Shown: piece by piece, positions 44,207-52,842 of the stretch
Layout of the letters: each line of letters begins with the position of its first letter
Numbering within the stretch: position 1 is the stretch's first letter
NCBI RefSeq assembly: GCF_014647795.1
Contig: NZ_BMPW01000004.1
Location: 124,001 to 188,000, forward strand
Source of the DNA: Actinoplanes campanulatus
GTDB taxonomy: Bacteria; Actinomycetota; Actinomycetes; Mycobacteriales; Micromonosporaceae
Direction of reading: 5' to 3'
Length of the DNA stretch: 64,000 nt
The notes under the pieces: model-generated
What the model was told of the DNA's origin: nothing
The model's database searches: none
What the model saw: the letters and a program-made list of their open reading frames with translations, nothing else
Translations under genes and position numbers: made by a program

Positions 44207-44291
44207 CCCGGCACGCGTCCACCATCGAAGATCATCCCTATTTCGGGCCTGTTCGGCGTAGGTTGGCGGGGAGAAGAAGGGAGCCACGCCA

Positions 44292-45407
44292 GTGCGCGAC
44301 ACGCCACCGTTCCGCGCCGACCACGTCGGCAGTCTCCTGCGCCCGCCCCGCCTGCTCAAGGCCCGTGAACAGCACGCCCTCGGCGAGATCACCCCGGCCG
44401 AACTGCGCGCCGTCGAGGACGACGCGATCCGCGAGGTCGTCCGCATGCAGCGCGACGCCGGTCTGCGCTCGGCCACCGACGGCGAATTCCGCCGCACGTC
44501 CTGGCACATGGACTTCATCTACCGGCTCGGTGGGATCCGGCCCACCGACGAGAAGATCCAGGTGCATTTCCGTAACGAGAACGGCGAACTCGACTTCGAA
44601 TCGGCGGCCCTCGCGGTGGACGGGCCGATCCGCCTCGAGGACACCGTCTTCGGTGACGACTTCGCCTTCCTGGCCGCGCAGACCGACCCCGGGATCACCG
44701 CGAAACTGACCATCCCGTCGCCCAGCATGGTGCATTACCGGGGCGGCCGGGCCGCCATCGATCCGGCCGTCTACGCCGACGAGGAACAGTTCTGGGTGGA
44801 CCTGTCGGCCGCCTATGCCGACCAGGTGCGGCGGGTCGCCGACCTCGGCTGCCGCTATCTGCAACTCGACGACACCAGCCTGGCCTATCTCAACGACCCG
44901 GCCCAGCGGCGGCTGCTCACCGAACGGGGTGACGACGCCGAACACCAGCATCTGCGCTACATCCGGCAGATCAACGCGGCGATCGCCGGACGGCCCGCCG
45001 GGCTGAACGTCACCACCCACATGTGCCGCGGCAATTTCCGTTCCTCGTGGGCGGCCGAAGGCGGTTACGACTTCGTGGCCGAGGCGCTCTTCTCGGAACT
45101 GGCCGTCGACGGCTTCTTCCTCGAATACGACGACGAACGCTCCGGCGATTTCGCCCCGCTGCGGTTCGTCCCGCCGGGCAAGGTCGTCGTGCTCGGCCTG
45201 GTCACCACGAAACGCGGCGCGCTCGAATCCAAGGACGACCTGAAACGCCGCATCGACGAGGCGGCCCGCCACATTCCACTCGACCAGTTGGCGCTGTCGC
45301 CGCAGTGCGGGTTCTCCTCCACGGTCGAGGGCAACGCGCTCACCTACGACGAGCAGGTCGCCAAACTCCGCCTGATCACCGAGACCGCCGCGGAGGTCTG
45401 GGGCTGA
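44292..45407 (+). CDS. MetE C-terminal-domain-like methyltransferase (cobalamin-independent methionine synthase family)
   Basis: 371 residues from GTG 44292, after GAAGGGAG. DHVGSLLRPPRLLKAR starts the family of single-domain MetE-like proteins (as YxjG/YxjH); DGEFRRTSWHMDFIY, DLGCRYLQLDDTSLAYL, NVTTHMCRGNFRSSW and LALSPQCGFSSTVEGN follow. The zinc ligands His (THMCRGN), Cys (MC), Glu (FLEYDDE) and a late Cys (QCGFSS) are present, so a thiol methyl transfer is likely. The folate-binding N-terminal half of full MetE is absent, so the methyl donor is uncertain. It converges on the large kinase gene with a gap of 4 bp. Confidence 0.88.
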   Translation: MRDTPPFRADHVGSLLRPPRLLKAREQHALGEITPAELRAVEDDAIREVVRMQRDAGLRSATDGEFRRTSWHMDFIYRLGGIRPTDEKIQVHFRNENGELDFESAALAVDGPIRLEDTVFGDDFAFLAAQTDPGITAKLTIPSPSMVHYRGGRAAIDPAVYADEEQFWVDLSAAYADQVRRVADLGCRYLQLDDTSLAYLNDPAQRRLLTERGDDAEHQHLRYIRQINAAIAGRPAGLNVTTHMCRGNFRSSWAAEGGYDFVAEALFSELAVDGFFLEYDDERSGDFAPLRFVPPGKVVVLGLVTTKRGALESKDDLKRRIDEAARHIPLDQLALSPQCGFSSTVEGNALTYDEQVAKLRLITETAAEVWG

Positions 45408-45411
45408 GACT

Positions 45412-48400
45412 CTATTTCTGCCCGGCGGTCTCCTCGTCCGGGTGGATCCAACGGTCCAGCGTGACGCGCAGCTTGTCGGCGTCGATCGGCTTGGCCAGGA
45501 AGTCGTCCATGCCCGCCTGGAGTGCTCGCTGCCGGTCCTCGGCGAGCACCCCGGCGGTCATCGCGATGATCGGGGTGTGCTGGTTGGGCTGTTCGGTGTG
45601 CCGCAGCCGCTCGGTGGCCTCGTAGCCGTCCAACCGCGGCATCTGGCAGTCCATCAGGATCGCCTGGTACTCGTGACTGCTGGCCAGTTCGACCGCCTCG
45701 GCGCCGTTGACGGCGATGTCGGTCTCGTAGCCGAGAGCGCTGAGCGTGTCGACCGCGACCATCTGGTTGATCTCGTTGTCCTCGGCGAGCAGGATCCGGC
45801 CGCGGCCGCCGGCCGGTGCCTCCGGTGGCACCACCGGAGCGACGGCCCGGTCGTCGGCGAAGTGGGTGAGCAGGCAGTTGTAGAGGGCGGACGGGCCGAC
45901 CGGTTTGGCGAGAACGTCACCGTGCAGCCGGTACTCGGCTGTCGGGTCGCGGCTGAGCAGCACGCAGAACGGGCGCGGCCGGATCATCGGGTCGGCGGCG
46001 ATGTCGTCGCCGAGCCGGGCCGCGTCCAGTTCCGGGGGCCGGTGGTCGAGCACCACCACGTCGTACGGCTCCCCGCGTTCGCCGGCCGTCCGCAGATGCC
46101 CGAGCGCCTCACCGCTGGTGGCCGCGGTGGTGACCTGCATGCCCCAGGCGTGCACGTGTTCGGTGAGGAACCGCCGGCTGATCGGGTTGGTGTCGACGAT
46201 CAGCGTCCGGTGTGCGGCCAGGTCACTGCGGGACGGCCCGCCGGTTCGGCCGTCCGGCGGGCCGGCGAGCGTGATGGTGAACTCGAAACGGCTGCCGTGA
46301 CCGGGCTCGCTGTCCACCTGGAGGTGGCCGCCCATCAACTCGACGAGCTGGTGGGTGATGGTCAGCCCCAGCCCGGTGCCGCCGAATTCGCGGCTCGTCG
46401 TGCTGTCCGCCTGGGTGAACGGCTCGAAGAGCCGGCCCAGCTGTTCCGGGTCGATACCGATGCCGGTGTCGGTGACGCTGAACGTGAACCGGTGCCGGTC
46501 GTCGCGGGGCGGGCCGAGCTGGTCCAACCGGACCACCACCTCCCCCTCGTGGGTGAACTTGACCGCGTTGCCGACCAGGTTCAACAGCACCTGGCGGAGC
46601 CGGCCCTCGTCGCCGCGCACGATGGTCGGCAGGTCGGCCGGGTAATAGGAGACGACGTCGACGTTCTTGTCCCGGGCGCCGGCCGCGGCGGCGTGCACCA
46701 CCTGTTCGATCAGGTCGCCGAGCGCGAAGTCCTGCTCAACCAGGGTGATCTTCCCGGCCTCGATCTTGGAGAAGTCCAGGATGTCGTTGATGATGGCCAG
46801 CAGCGCCCGGGCGGACGTGCGGATCGACTCGGCGTACCGTCGCTGGACCGGCTCCAGCGGGGTGTCCAGAAGGAGCTTGGTCAGGCCGATCACGCCATTC
46901 ATCGGTGTCCGGATCTCGTGGCTGACCATGGCCACGAACTGCGACTTGGCTTGCGCCGCGGCCAGCGCCTCGTCCCGGGCCGCGGCCAGAGCCTGCTCGG
47001 TACGGCGGCGTTCGGACACGTCGCGGATGGCCGCGGACACCAGGATGCCGTCCTCGGTCTCCAGCGGGGCGAGGTTGATCTCCACCGGGAACTCGGTGCC
47101 GTCCTGCCGCCGCCCGAACAGCTCCCGGCCCAGGTCCACCTGGCGTGCGGCCGGCGCCCGCAGGTACTCCTGGAAATCCTGGGCGTGCTCGGTGTGCAGT
47201 TGCTTCGGGACGAGCATCTCCACCGGTCGGCCGATCAGTTCGTGCCCGAGATAGCCGAACAGCCTCTCGGTCTGATCGTTGACCAGCCGGATCACGCCGT
47301 CGGTGCCGACGATCACCATGGCGTCCGGAGCACTCAGGACGAGCTGCCGGAACCGCTTCTCGGCCCGTTTGGCGTCGGTGATGTCGCGGGCGATGGACGC
47401 GGCCCCGACGACCTCGCCGCTGAGGTCACGGATCGGAGAGATGGTGATCGCCAGGTGCACGGCGGTGCCGTCCCGGCGTACCCGGGTGGTGTCCTGGACG
47501 TGGACCGTCTCGCCCCGGACCAGCTGGGCCCGGATCCGTTGCGGCTCGTCGCGGAGGGCGGGCGGGTACAGCACGTCCACGTTGTGGCCGATCATGTCGT
47601 CGGCCGGGTAGCCGTAGATGCGTTCGGCGGCCGGGTTCCAGCTGAGGATGGTGCCGTCCAGGCTGCGGCCGATGATCGCGTCGGCGGTGCTCTCGACGAT
47701 GGCGGCGAGCCGGGCCTGCGCCTCACCGGCGGCCCGCTGGTCGGTGATGTCCCGGGCCACCGCGTAGATGCTCGAGCCGACCGCGGCCGGCGTGGCGCTC
47801 CAGCTCAGCCAGCGGTAACTGCCGTCGCGCGCGCGGTACCGGTTCTCCAGATCGATCGTCGATGTGTGGCCCTCGGTCAGCAGGCGGACCTGGTGCACGG
47901 TGTTGTCGATGTCGTCCGGGTGCACGAACGCCAGGTACGGCCGCTCGCGTACCTCCTCGGGGGTGTAGCCGAAGGTGCGGGTCCACGCCGGGTTGACCCG
48001 GGTGAAGTAGCCGTCCGCGGAGGCGATGCAGAGCATGTCCCCGGAGAGCGTGAAGAAGTGGTCGAGCTCCTCGGCCATCCGGCGGCGCTCCGCCTGTTCC
48101 CGGTCCCGGTCGGTCAGGTCGCGGCAGGTGATGATGAGCATGCTGAGGTGATCGTCGGTGCGCAACGGGCAGACGGTGGCGAGAATCGGCAGGTTCTCGC
48201 CGTCCCGGCGCTGGATGTCGGTGGAGAACTCCATCCGGCCCTCGGTGCCCAGGATCACCTGCAGATCCTGTTCACGGTCCGGCCACCAGGGGTACGGCGG
48301 GTGGATCCCGATCACCTCGTCGGCCGGGTAGCCGGTCATCTGCGACCAGCGCTCGTTGGCGCTGAGCACCCGGCCGTCCGGGGCGAGCGTCACCACCCCC

Positions 48401-49302
48401 TCGATCAGGGCGGTCAGCACGATGTCGTTGAAGTCGCGCTGGCCGCGCAGTTCGGCGATCACCGCCTGCCGGCGCTGGTCGGCCTCGTTGAGCATGTGGC
48501 CGGATCGCAGCAGCACCAGGTAGAGGGTGAGCAGCAGCAGGCTCACGATGATGTCGGCCCCGACGCTTTCGACGTCGACGCCGATCCGGGCCATGAGCGC
48601 CGGTGACAACGCGATCAGGACCACCACGGCCGCGACCGCCGGCGCCAGGCGGCGCACCGCCCGGCTGCCGAGCCACCGGCCGCCGAAGACCTGCACCGCG
48701 AGCGCGCCGGGCCGGCTCACCGTCACCCCGAAGGCCAGCAGCAGCACGCAGACCTGCGCGGCGGGCGGGGTCACCCAGACGAGGGTGTCCGAGTAGAGCG
48801 CCACCAGACCGAACAGCGACGCCAGCTCCGCCACTCCCATCACCAGCGCGGCGGCCGCGGCCAGCAGTTGCGAGGCCAGGTATCCGTGGCGGGGCCCGAC
48901 GTCGAGCAGCACCAGGCTCATGCCGATCAGCAGGTATGCCACCAGGGCACGTATGGGCGGCGGCCCGGTGGGCGGCAGCATCGCCGTACCGGACAGCCAG
49001 TCGACGAGGGTGGCCGCACCGGACAGGGCCGCCACCAGCGCGGCGAACGCGATCGCCACCATCAGCAGGGCCAGGAAGCGGCCGGTCCGGGGGCGCCATC
49101 CGGCGGCTTGGACCGGGCCGGAGAAGAGCAGCGCGGCACCGCCGGTGATGGCCAGAACGGCACTGGTCGGCGACATCGACCACCATTCGAGGACCTGCGC
49201 CACATGACCGGCCAGTGTCGCCGTGCCGATCCCGGTGGCCGCCACCGCCGTGATCCGCCAGATCAGCACCCGGTGCCGCATGCCGGTCACCGAAGAAACC
49301 AT
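45412..49302 (-). CDS. Large membrane multi-PAS hybrid histidine kinase
   Basis: 1296 residues from ATG 49302; an ATG seven codons on (49281) is an alternative. The N-terminal third (to about 275) has eight or so membrane helices, then four or five PAS/PAC domains (LSANERWSQMTGYPADEVIG, YFTRVNPAWTRTFGYTPEEV, LSWNPAAERIYGYPADDMIG, IRLVNDQTERLFGYLGHELI). The kinase core has H795 in VSHEIRTPMNG, N box LLNLVGNAVKF, G boxes DTGIGID and FGGTGLGLTI. Two receivers follow: a weakly conserved one (VVVLDHRPPE) and a full one with D1218 in LMDCQMPRLDGYE. It matches BarA-like phosphorelay kinases without the Hpt domain. It is divergent from the next kinase operon. Confidence 0.9.
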   Translation of the reverse strand: MVSSVTGMRHRVLIWRITAVAATGIGTATLAGHVAQVLEWWSMSPTSAVLAITGGAALLFSGPVQAAGWRPRTGRFLALLMVAIAFAALVAALSGAATLVDWLSGTAMLPPTGPPPIRALVAYLLIGMSLVLLDVGPRHGYLASQLLAAAAALVMGVAELASLFGLVALYSDTLVWVTPPAAQVCVLLLAFGVTVSRPGALAVQVFGGRWLGSRAVRRLAPAVAAVVVLIALSPALMARIGVDVESVGADIIVSLLLLTLYLVLLRSGHMLNEADQRRQAVIAELRGQRDFNDIVLTALIEGVVTLAPDGRVLSANERWSQMTGYPADEVIGIHPPYPWWPDREQDLQVILGTEGRMEFSTDIQRRDGENLPILATVCPLRTDDHLSMLIITCRDLTDRDREQAERRRMAEELDHFFTLSGDMLCIASADGYFTRVNPAWTRTFGYTPEEVRERPYLAFVHPDDIDNTVHQVRLLTEGHTSTIDLENRYRARDGSYRWLSWSATPAAVGSSIYAVARDITDQRAAGEAQARLAAIVESTADAIIGRSLDGTILSWNPAAERIYGYPADDMIGHNVDVLYPPALRDEPQRIRAQLVRGETVHVQDTTRVRRDGTAVHLAITISPIRDLSGEVVGAASIARDITDAKRAEKRFRQLVLSAPDAMVIVGTDGVIRLVNDQTERLFGYLGHELIGRPVEMLVPKQLHTEHAQDFQEYLRAPAARQVDLGRELFGRRQDGTEFPVEINLAPLETEDGILVSAAIRDVSERRRTEQALAAARDEALAAAQAKSQFVAMVSHEIRTPMNGVIGLTKLLLDTPLEPVQRRYAESIRTSARALLAIINDILDFSKIEAGKITLVEQDFALGDLIEQVVHAAAAGARDKNVDVVSYYPADLPTIVRGDEGRLRQVLLNLVGNAVKFTHEGEVVVRLDQLGPPRDDRHRFTFSVTDTGIGIDPEQLGRLFEPFTQADSTTSREFGGTGLGLTITHQLVELMGGHLQVDSEPGHGSRFEFTITLAGPPDGRTGGPSRSDLAAHRTLIVDTNPISRRFLTEHVHAWGMQVTTAATSGEALGHLRTAGERGEPYDVVVLDHRPPELDAARLGDDIAADPMIRPRPFCVLLSRDPTAEYRLHGDVLAKPVGPSALYNCLLTHFADDRAVAPVVPPEAPAGGRGRILLAEDNEINQMVAVDTLSALGYETDIAVNGAEAVELASSHEYQAILMDCQMPRLDGYEATERLRHTEQPNQHTPIIAMTAGVLAEDRQRALQAGMDDFLAKPIDADKLRVTLDRWIHPDEETAGQK

Positions 49303-49372
49303 CACAACGTCCAGCGTCACCAATAAAATGCGAATACAAGCCGCATCTAGGAAATTACCTCGCGGAGAAGAT
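49303..49372. promoter_or_regulatory. Divergent promoter region between kinase genes
   Basis: This 70-bp gap is clearly AT-richer than its surroundings. TAAAAT at 49324-49329 could serve as a -10 for the plus-strand kinase operon; GGAGAAG at 49364-49370 is its ribosome-binding site. No operator is recognised. Confidence 0.4.
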
Positions 49373-50125
49373 GTGGACCAGACAGCCGCCGTCGTGGCGT
49401 TGCCGGAACCCGGCGACCTGTTCGCCGGCAACGCCCTGTCCCGGCTCGGCCACGAGCTGCGCGGACCGCTCACCGGCATCATCGGCCTGACCGGCCTGAT
49501 GACACGCAAGGCCGCCACCGGCACGGCCGATCCGGCGCAGCAGGCCCGTCAGCTCAATATGATCAACAACAGCGCGGCGGAGCTGCTCGGCACGGTCGAG
49601 CGCATCATCGCCTTCGCCCACAGCGCCACCCCGGCCGATGAGCGCCGTCTCGAACCCGTCGACTGCGTCACGGTCGCCGCCGACGCCGTCGCCGCGACCG
49701 AGGAGATCGCCGCGGCGAGAAACCGGCACGTCATCGTACGGACGCCGGCCGGCCCGGTCCGTGCGCTGGCCCATCCCGACGACGCCCGCCAGGCCGTGAC
49801 CGAACTGCTCGCCAACGCCGTCCGGTACGCCGATCACCCGGACATCCACGTCACCGTCCGCCCCGGCGACGCGGCCACCGGCCCGGCTGTCGAGATCGCC
49901 GACCACGGCCCCGGCCTGTCACCCGCCGATCAGCAGCGGGTCTTCCTGCCGTTCGAGCGCGGCACGGCCGCCCACGACCACGACGAGCACGGCACCGGGC
50001 TCGGTCTGTGCCTGGCCCAGCACCTCACCCGCCGCTGCGGCGCCACCCTGACCGTACGGACCTCGCCGGCCGGAACCGTCTGCACCGTCGTCTTCCGGCC
50101 GGGTCCCGGCGTGGGGGAGCTCTGA
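49373..50125 (+). CDS. Soluble histidine kinase without sensor domain
   Basis: 250 residues from GTG 49373, placed by GGAGAAG. H27 in LGHELRGPLTGIIGLTGLM is the phospho-acceptor; TELLANAVRYAD is the N box, ADHGPGL G1 and HGTGLGLCLAQH G2. There is no PAS, HAMP or membrane segment, so it must get its input from protein partners. Its TGA shares a base with the ATG of the next gene (TGATG), so the next protein, which begins with a receiver domain, is the most likely phosphate acceptor. Confidence 0.9.
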   Translation: MDQTAAVVALPEPGDLFAGNALSRLGHELRGPLTGIIGLTGLMTRKAATGTADPAQQARQLNMINNSAAELLGTVERIIAFAHSATPADERRLEPVDCVTVAADAVAATEEIAAARNRHVIVRTPAGPVRALAHPDDARQAVTELLANAVRYADHPDIHVTVRPGDAATGPAVEIADHGPGLSPADQQRVFLPFERGTAAHDHDEHGTGLGLCLAQHLTRRCGATLTVRTSPAGTVCTVVFRPGPGVGEL

Positions 50126-52074
50126 TGGCCACCGTGCTCGTCGTCGACGACCGCGCCACCAACCGCGAGGTCGCCCGCCTCACCCTCGACGACGGGGGCC
50201 ACCACGTCATCGAGGCCACCGGCGGCCCGGAGGCGCTCGACCTGGCCCGGCGCCTGCACCCCGACGTGGTCCTCGCCGACGTGGTGATGCCCGGCATGGA
50301 CGGCTACGAGTTCGTCCACCAGTTGCGGGCCGACGCCGGCACCGCCGACATCCCGGTGCTGCTCTACACCGCCAACTACCGGCCGGACGAGGCGTTGCCA
50401 TTGGCAGCCGCGTACGGGGTCACCCAGGTTCTCGCCAAGTCCGCGGACCCGGACGCCCTGCTCGCCGCGGTCGAGCGGGCACTGCACGCCGAACCGGTCA
50501 CCGCTTCCGCCTCCGTAACCGCCGGCGACGTGGGCGCCGAGCATCTGCGTACGGTGAACGCCAAGCTGTTGGAGAAGGTGCTCGCCCTCGACGCTAGCGA
50601 GGCCCGGTTCCACGCCCTCGCCGACGTCTCGCCGGTCGGCATCGTCTCCGGGCACACCGAGCTGCACGCGACCTACACCAACCCGCGCTTGGCCGACATC
50701 ACCGGCTACGGACCCGAGCAACTGGCCGGGCACGGCTGGATGTGCTGCCTCGACCGGCCGCACCGTGAGGAATTGCTGCACGACGGCCTGCCGGTCGAGC
50801 CGGTCAGCTTCTACGGCGAGCAGGACCTGCCCGGCGGCCGCCGCTGGCTGCACACCACCATCCGGCAGATCACCGACGAGAAGGGCGGATTCGTCGCCAC
50901 CGTCGACGACGTCACCGCCGTGGTCGAGCACGAGATCGCCGAGCGCCGCCGAATCGCCGAGCGCTTCGAGAGCCTCGCCCGGCTGTCCGGCGCCGTCGCC
51001 CACGACTTCAACAACATGCTCAACATCATCCTGTCGTTCAGCGAGTTCACCGCCGAGGCGCTGCGCGACGCCGTGGGCACCACCCTGACCGCCGAGCAGG
51101 CCGGCGACATGCTCGACGACCTGGACCGGATCAGCCAGGCCGGCAAACGCGCCGCGCACCTCGCCCACGAACTGCTCTCCTTCGGCGGGCGTGAGGTCGT
51201 CCAGCCCACCGTGCTCGACCTGCACGCCGTCTTCGCCGAGGTGACTGAACTGTTCGAACCGGTGCTCGGCCGGCACGTCACGGTCAGCGTCGACCTGCAC
51301 CCGGACCTGCGCAACATAGTCGCCGACGGCGGCCAGCTCACCCGGATCCTGATCAATCTCGCCAGCAACGCCCGCGACGCGATGCCCGACGGCGGTGCGC
51401 TCACCCTGACCGCCGACAACGACGGGGACAACGTGCACATCGCCGTCCACGACACCGGGCACGGCATGAGCCCCGAGGTGCTGGAGCGCGCCGTGGAGCC
51501 GTTCTTCACCACCAAACCCAAAGGTCACGGTACGGGTCTGGGGCTCGCCACCGCGTACGGCATCCTCCGCCAGGCCCACGGCGAGCTGGTGCTGGAATCC
51601 TCGCCGGGCAACGGCACCACGGTGCACCTCTACCTGCCCGCCACCGACGAGCCCGCGGCCGGATCCACGCCACCCGCGGCCGCGTCCGCCGGCACCGGGC
51701 AGACCGTCCTGATCGCCGACGACGAGAACGGCGTCCGCGAGGCCGCCCGGCGCATCCTGAACCGGGCGGGTTACACGGTTCTGGCCGCAGGCGACGGGCG
51801 TGCCGCGCTGCGCGTCGCCCGCGACCATCCCGGCACCATCCACGCCCTGCTCACCGACGTGGTCATGCCGCACATGAACGGGCCGGAACTGGCCGCGGCG
51901 CTGACCGCGGAACGGCCCGGCACGCCGGTGCTCTACATGTCCGGGTACGCCGACCCGCTGATGACCGACCAGGGGCAGCTCGATCCGGACGTGACCGTGG
52001 TCGGCAAGCCGTTCACCGCCGACCGGCTGCTCGCCGCCCTGCACGCCACCCTCACCGCGGCCGCGCGACGGTAG
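50125..52074 (+). CDS. Receiver-PAS-histidine kinase-receiver protein
   Basis: 649 residues. REC1 (residues 1-120) has VVDDRATNRE and acceptor D52 in LADVVMPGMDGYE; the sequence LAKS replaces the usual KP. A PAS-like domain (about 160-280) contains YTNPRLADITGYGPEQLAG. The kinase core has H293 in AVAHDFNNMLNIIL, N box LINLASNARDAMPDGG and HGTGLGLATAYGI. REC2 (about 530-645) has D578 in LLTDVVMPHMNG and GKPF. The layout allows a chain: kinase at 49373 to REC1, then H293 to D578. No DNA-binding output is present. Confidence 0.92.
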   Translation: MATVLVVDDRATNREVARLTLDDGGHHVIEATGGPEALDLARRLHPDVVLADVVMPGMDGYEFVHQLRADAGTADIPVLLYTANYRPDEALPLAAAYGVTQVLAKSADPDALLAAVERALHAEPVTASASVTAGDVGAEHLRTVNAKLLEKVLALDASEARFHALADVSPVGIVSGHTELHATYTNPRLADITGYGPEQLAGHGWMCCLDRPHREELLHDGLPVEPVSFYGEQDLPGGRRWLHTTIRQITDEKGGFVATVDDVTAVVEHEIAERRRIAERFESLARLSGAVAHDFNNMLNIILSFSEFTAEALRDAVGTTLTAEQAGDMLDDLDRISQAGKRAAHLAHELLSFGGREVVQPTVLDLHAVFAEVTELFEPVLGRHVTVSVDLHPDLRNIVADGGQLTRILINLASNARDAMPDGGALTLTADNDGDNVHIAVHDTGHGMSPEVLERAVEPFFTTKPKGHGTGLGLATAYGILRQAHGELVLESSPGNGTTVHLYLPATDEPAAGSTPPAAASAGTGQTVLIADDENGVREAARRILNRAGYTVLAAGDGRAALRVARDHPGTIHALLTDVVMPHMNGPELAAALTAERPGTPVLYMSGYADPLMTDQGQLDPDVTVVGKPFTADRLLAALHATLTAAARR

Positions 52075-52141
52075 GCGCCCCGGACAGCGCCTCGCCGACC
52101 GTGGTCAGCAACTCCACCGCGGTGGACACGGTCCGGGCCGC
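52052..52141 (-). pseudogene. Vestige of a receiver-domain C-terminus
   Basis: On the minus strand ARTVSTAVELLTTVGEALSG with APTVARPR-stop closely follows the tail of the kinase at 6861 (ARIVQKPFTAVELLAAVGDA then LSGEAL), with the KPF lost. Only about 25 codons remain, overlapping the end of the kinase gene above. It is a decayed fragment of another hybrid kinase. Confidence 0.45.
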
Positions 52142-52159
52142 CGCCGGACGGCAGCCGCG

Positions 52160-52771
52160 TCACTCCGCGTCGAGCTGCCCCTTCGCGTCGTCGTAACCGG
52201 CCGGCGCGGGCGCCTCGGTGGGCGCGTAGATCACCCGGATCACGCCGGTCGGGTACGCCTCGGTGGCGATCACCCGCAGGTGGTAGGCCGCGTCGCCCTC
52301 GTCGAACAGCCTGCGCCCCTTACGGGCGGCCACCGGGTGCACCAGCAGCCGCAGCTCGTCGACCAGACCCGCGGCCAGAAGCTGCTGCACCACCGAGATC
52401 GAGCCGGGGATGAGCACGCCCTTCACCCCGGCGTCGGCCTTGAGCGCCGTCACGGCCGACAGCAGGTCGCCGTCGATCAGCTCGCAGTTGCGCCAGGAGA
52501 ACTCCAGCCGCTGCCGCGATGCCACCACCTTGCGGGTGTCACCGAGCTGCTTGGCGAACCCGGCGTCCTCGCCGCCGGCGGCCTCCCGATCCGGCCAGGC
52601 GCCGGCGAAACTGTCGTACGTCTCCCGGCCCAGCAGCAGCACGTCGGCCGTCTCGTAGTCCTCGGTGACGGCCCGGCCCATGTTCTCGTCGAAGTACGGG
52701 AAGTGCCAGTCCGGGTCGATCTCGGCCACACCGTCGGCCGAGATGAACAGGGTGGAGATGACCTTAGCCAT
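52160..52771 (-). CDS. RibD C-terminal/dihydrofolate reductase-family protein
   Basis: 203 residues. MAKVISTLFISADGVAEIDP at the start, VLLLGRETYDSFAGAWPD, TRKVVASRQRLEFSW, LKADAGVKGVLIPGSISVVQ and LLVHPVAARKGRRLFDEG are the set found in the single-domain RibD_C/YyaP-type reductases. They bind NADPH in a DHFR fold; the substrate is not known. Cytoplasmic. The ATG at 52771 fits the conserved N-terminus. It stands alone. Confidence 0.88.
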   Translation of the reverse strand: MAKVISTLFISADGVAEIDPDWHFPYFDENMGRAVTEDYETADVLLLGRETYDSFAGAWPDREAAGGEDAGFAKQLGDTRKVVASRQRLEFSWRNCELIDGDLLSAVTALKADAGVKGVLIPGSISVVQQLLAAGLVDELRLLVHPVAARKGRRLFDEGDAAYHLRVIATEAYPTGVIRVIYAPTEAPAPAGYDDAKGQLDAE

Positions 52772-52842
52772 GGTGGCGCCTCTCTCGCGTCGTGTGTCTA
52801 TCGATGGGTGGACCGGCGGACTGGCCGGAACTCATCGGCGGT

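Noticed and set aside
45442-48606. Frame of over 1000 codons on the plus strand opposite the large hybrid kinase
   Set aside because: No family features and exactly antiparallel to the kinase codons; third-position GC favours the kinase.
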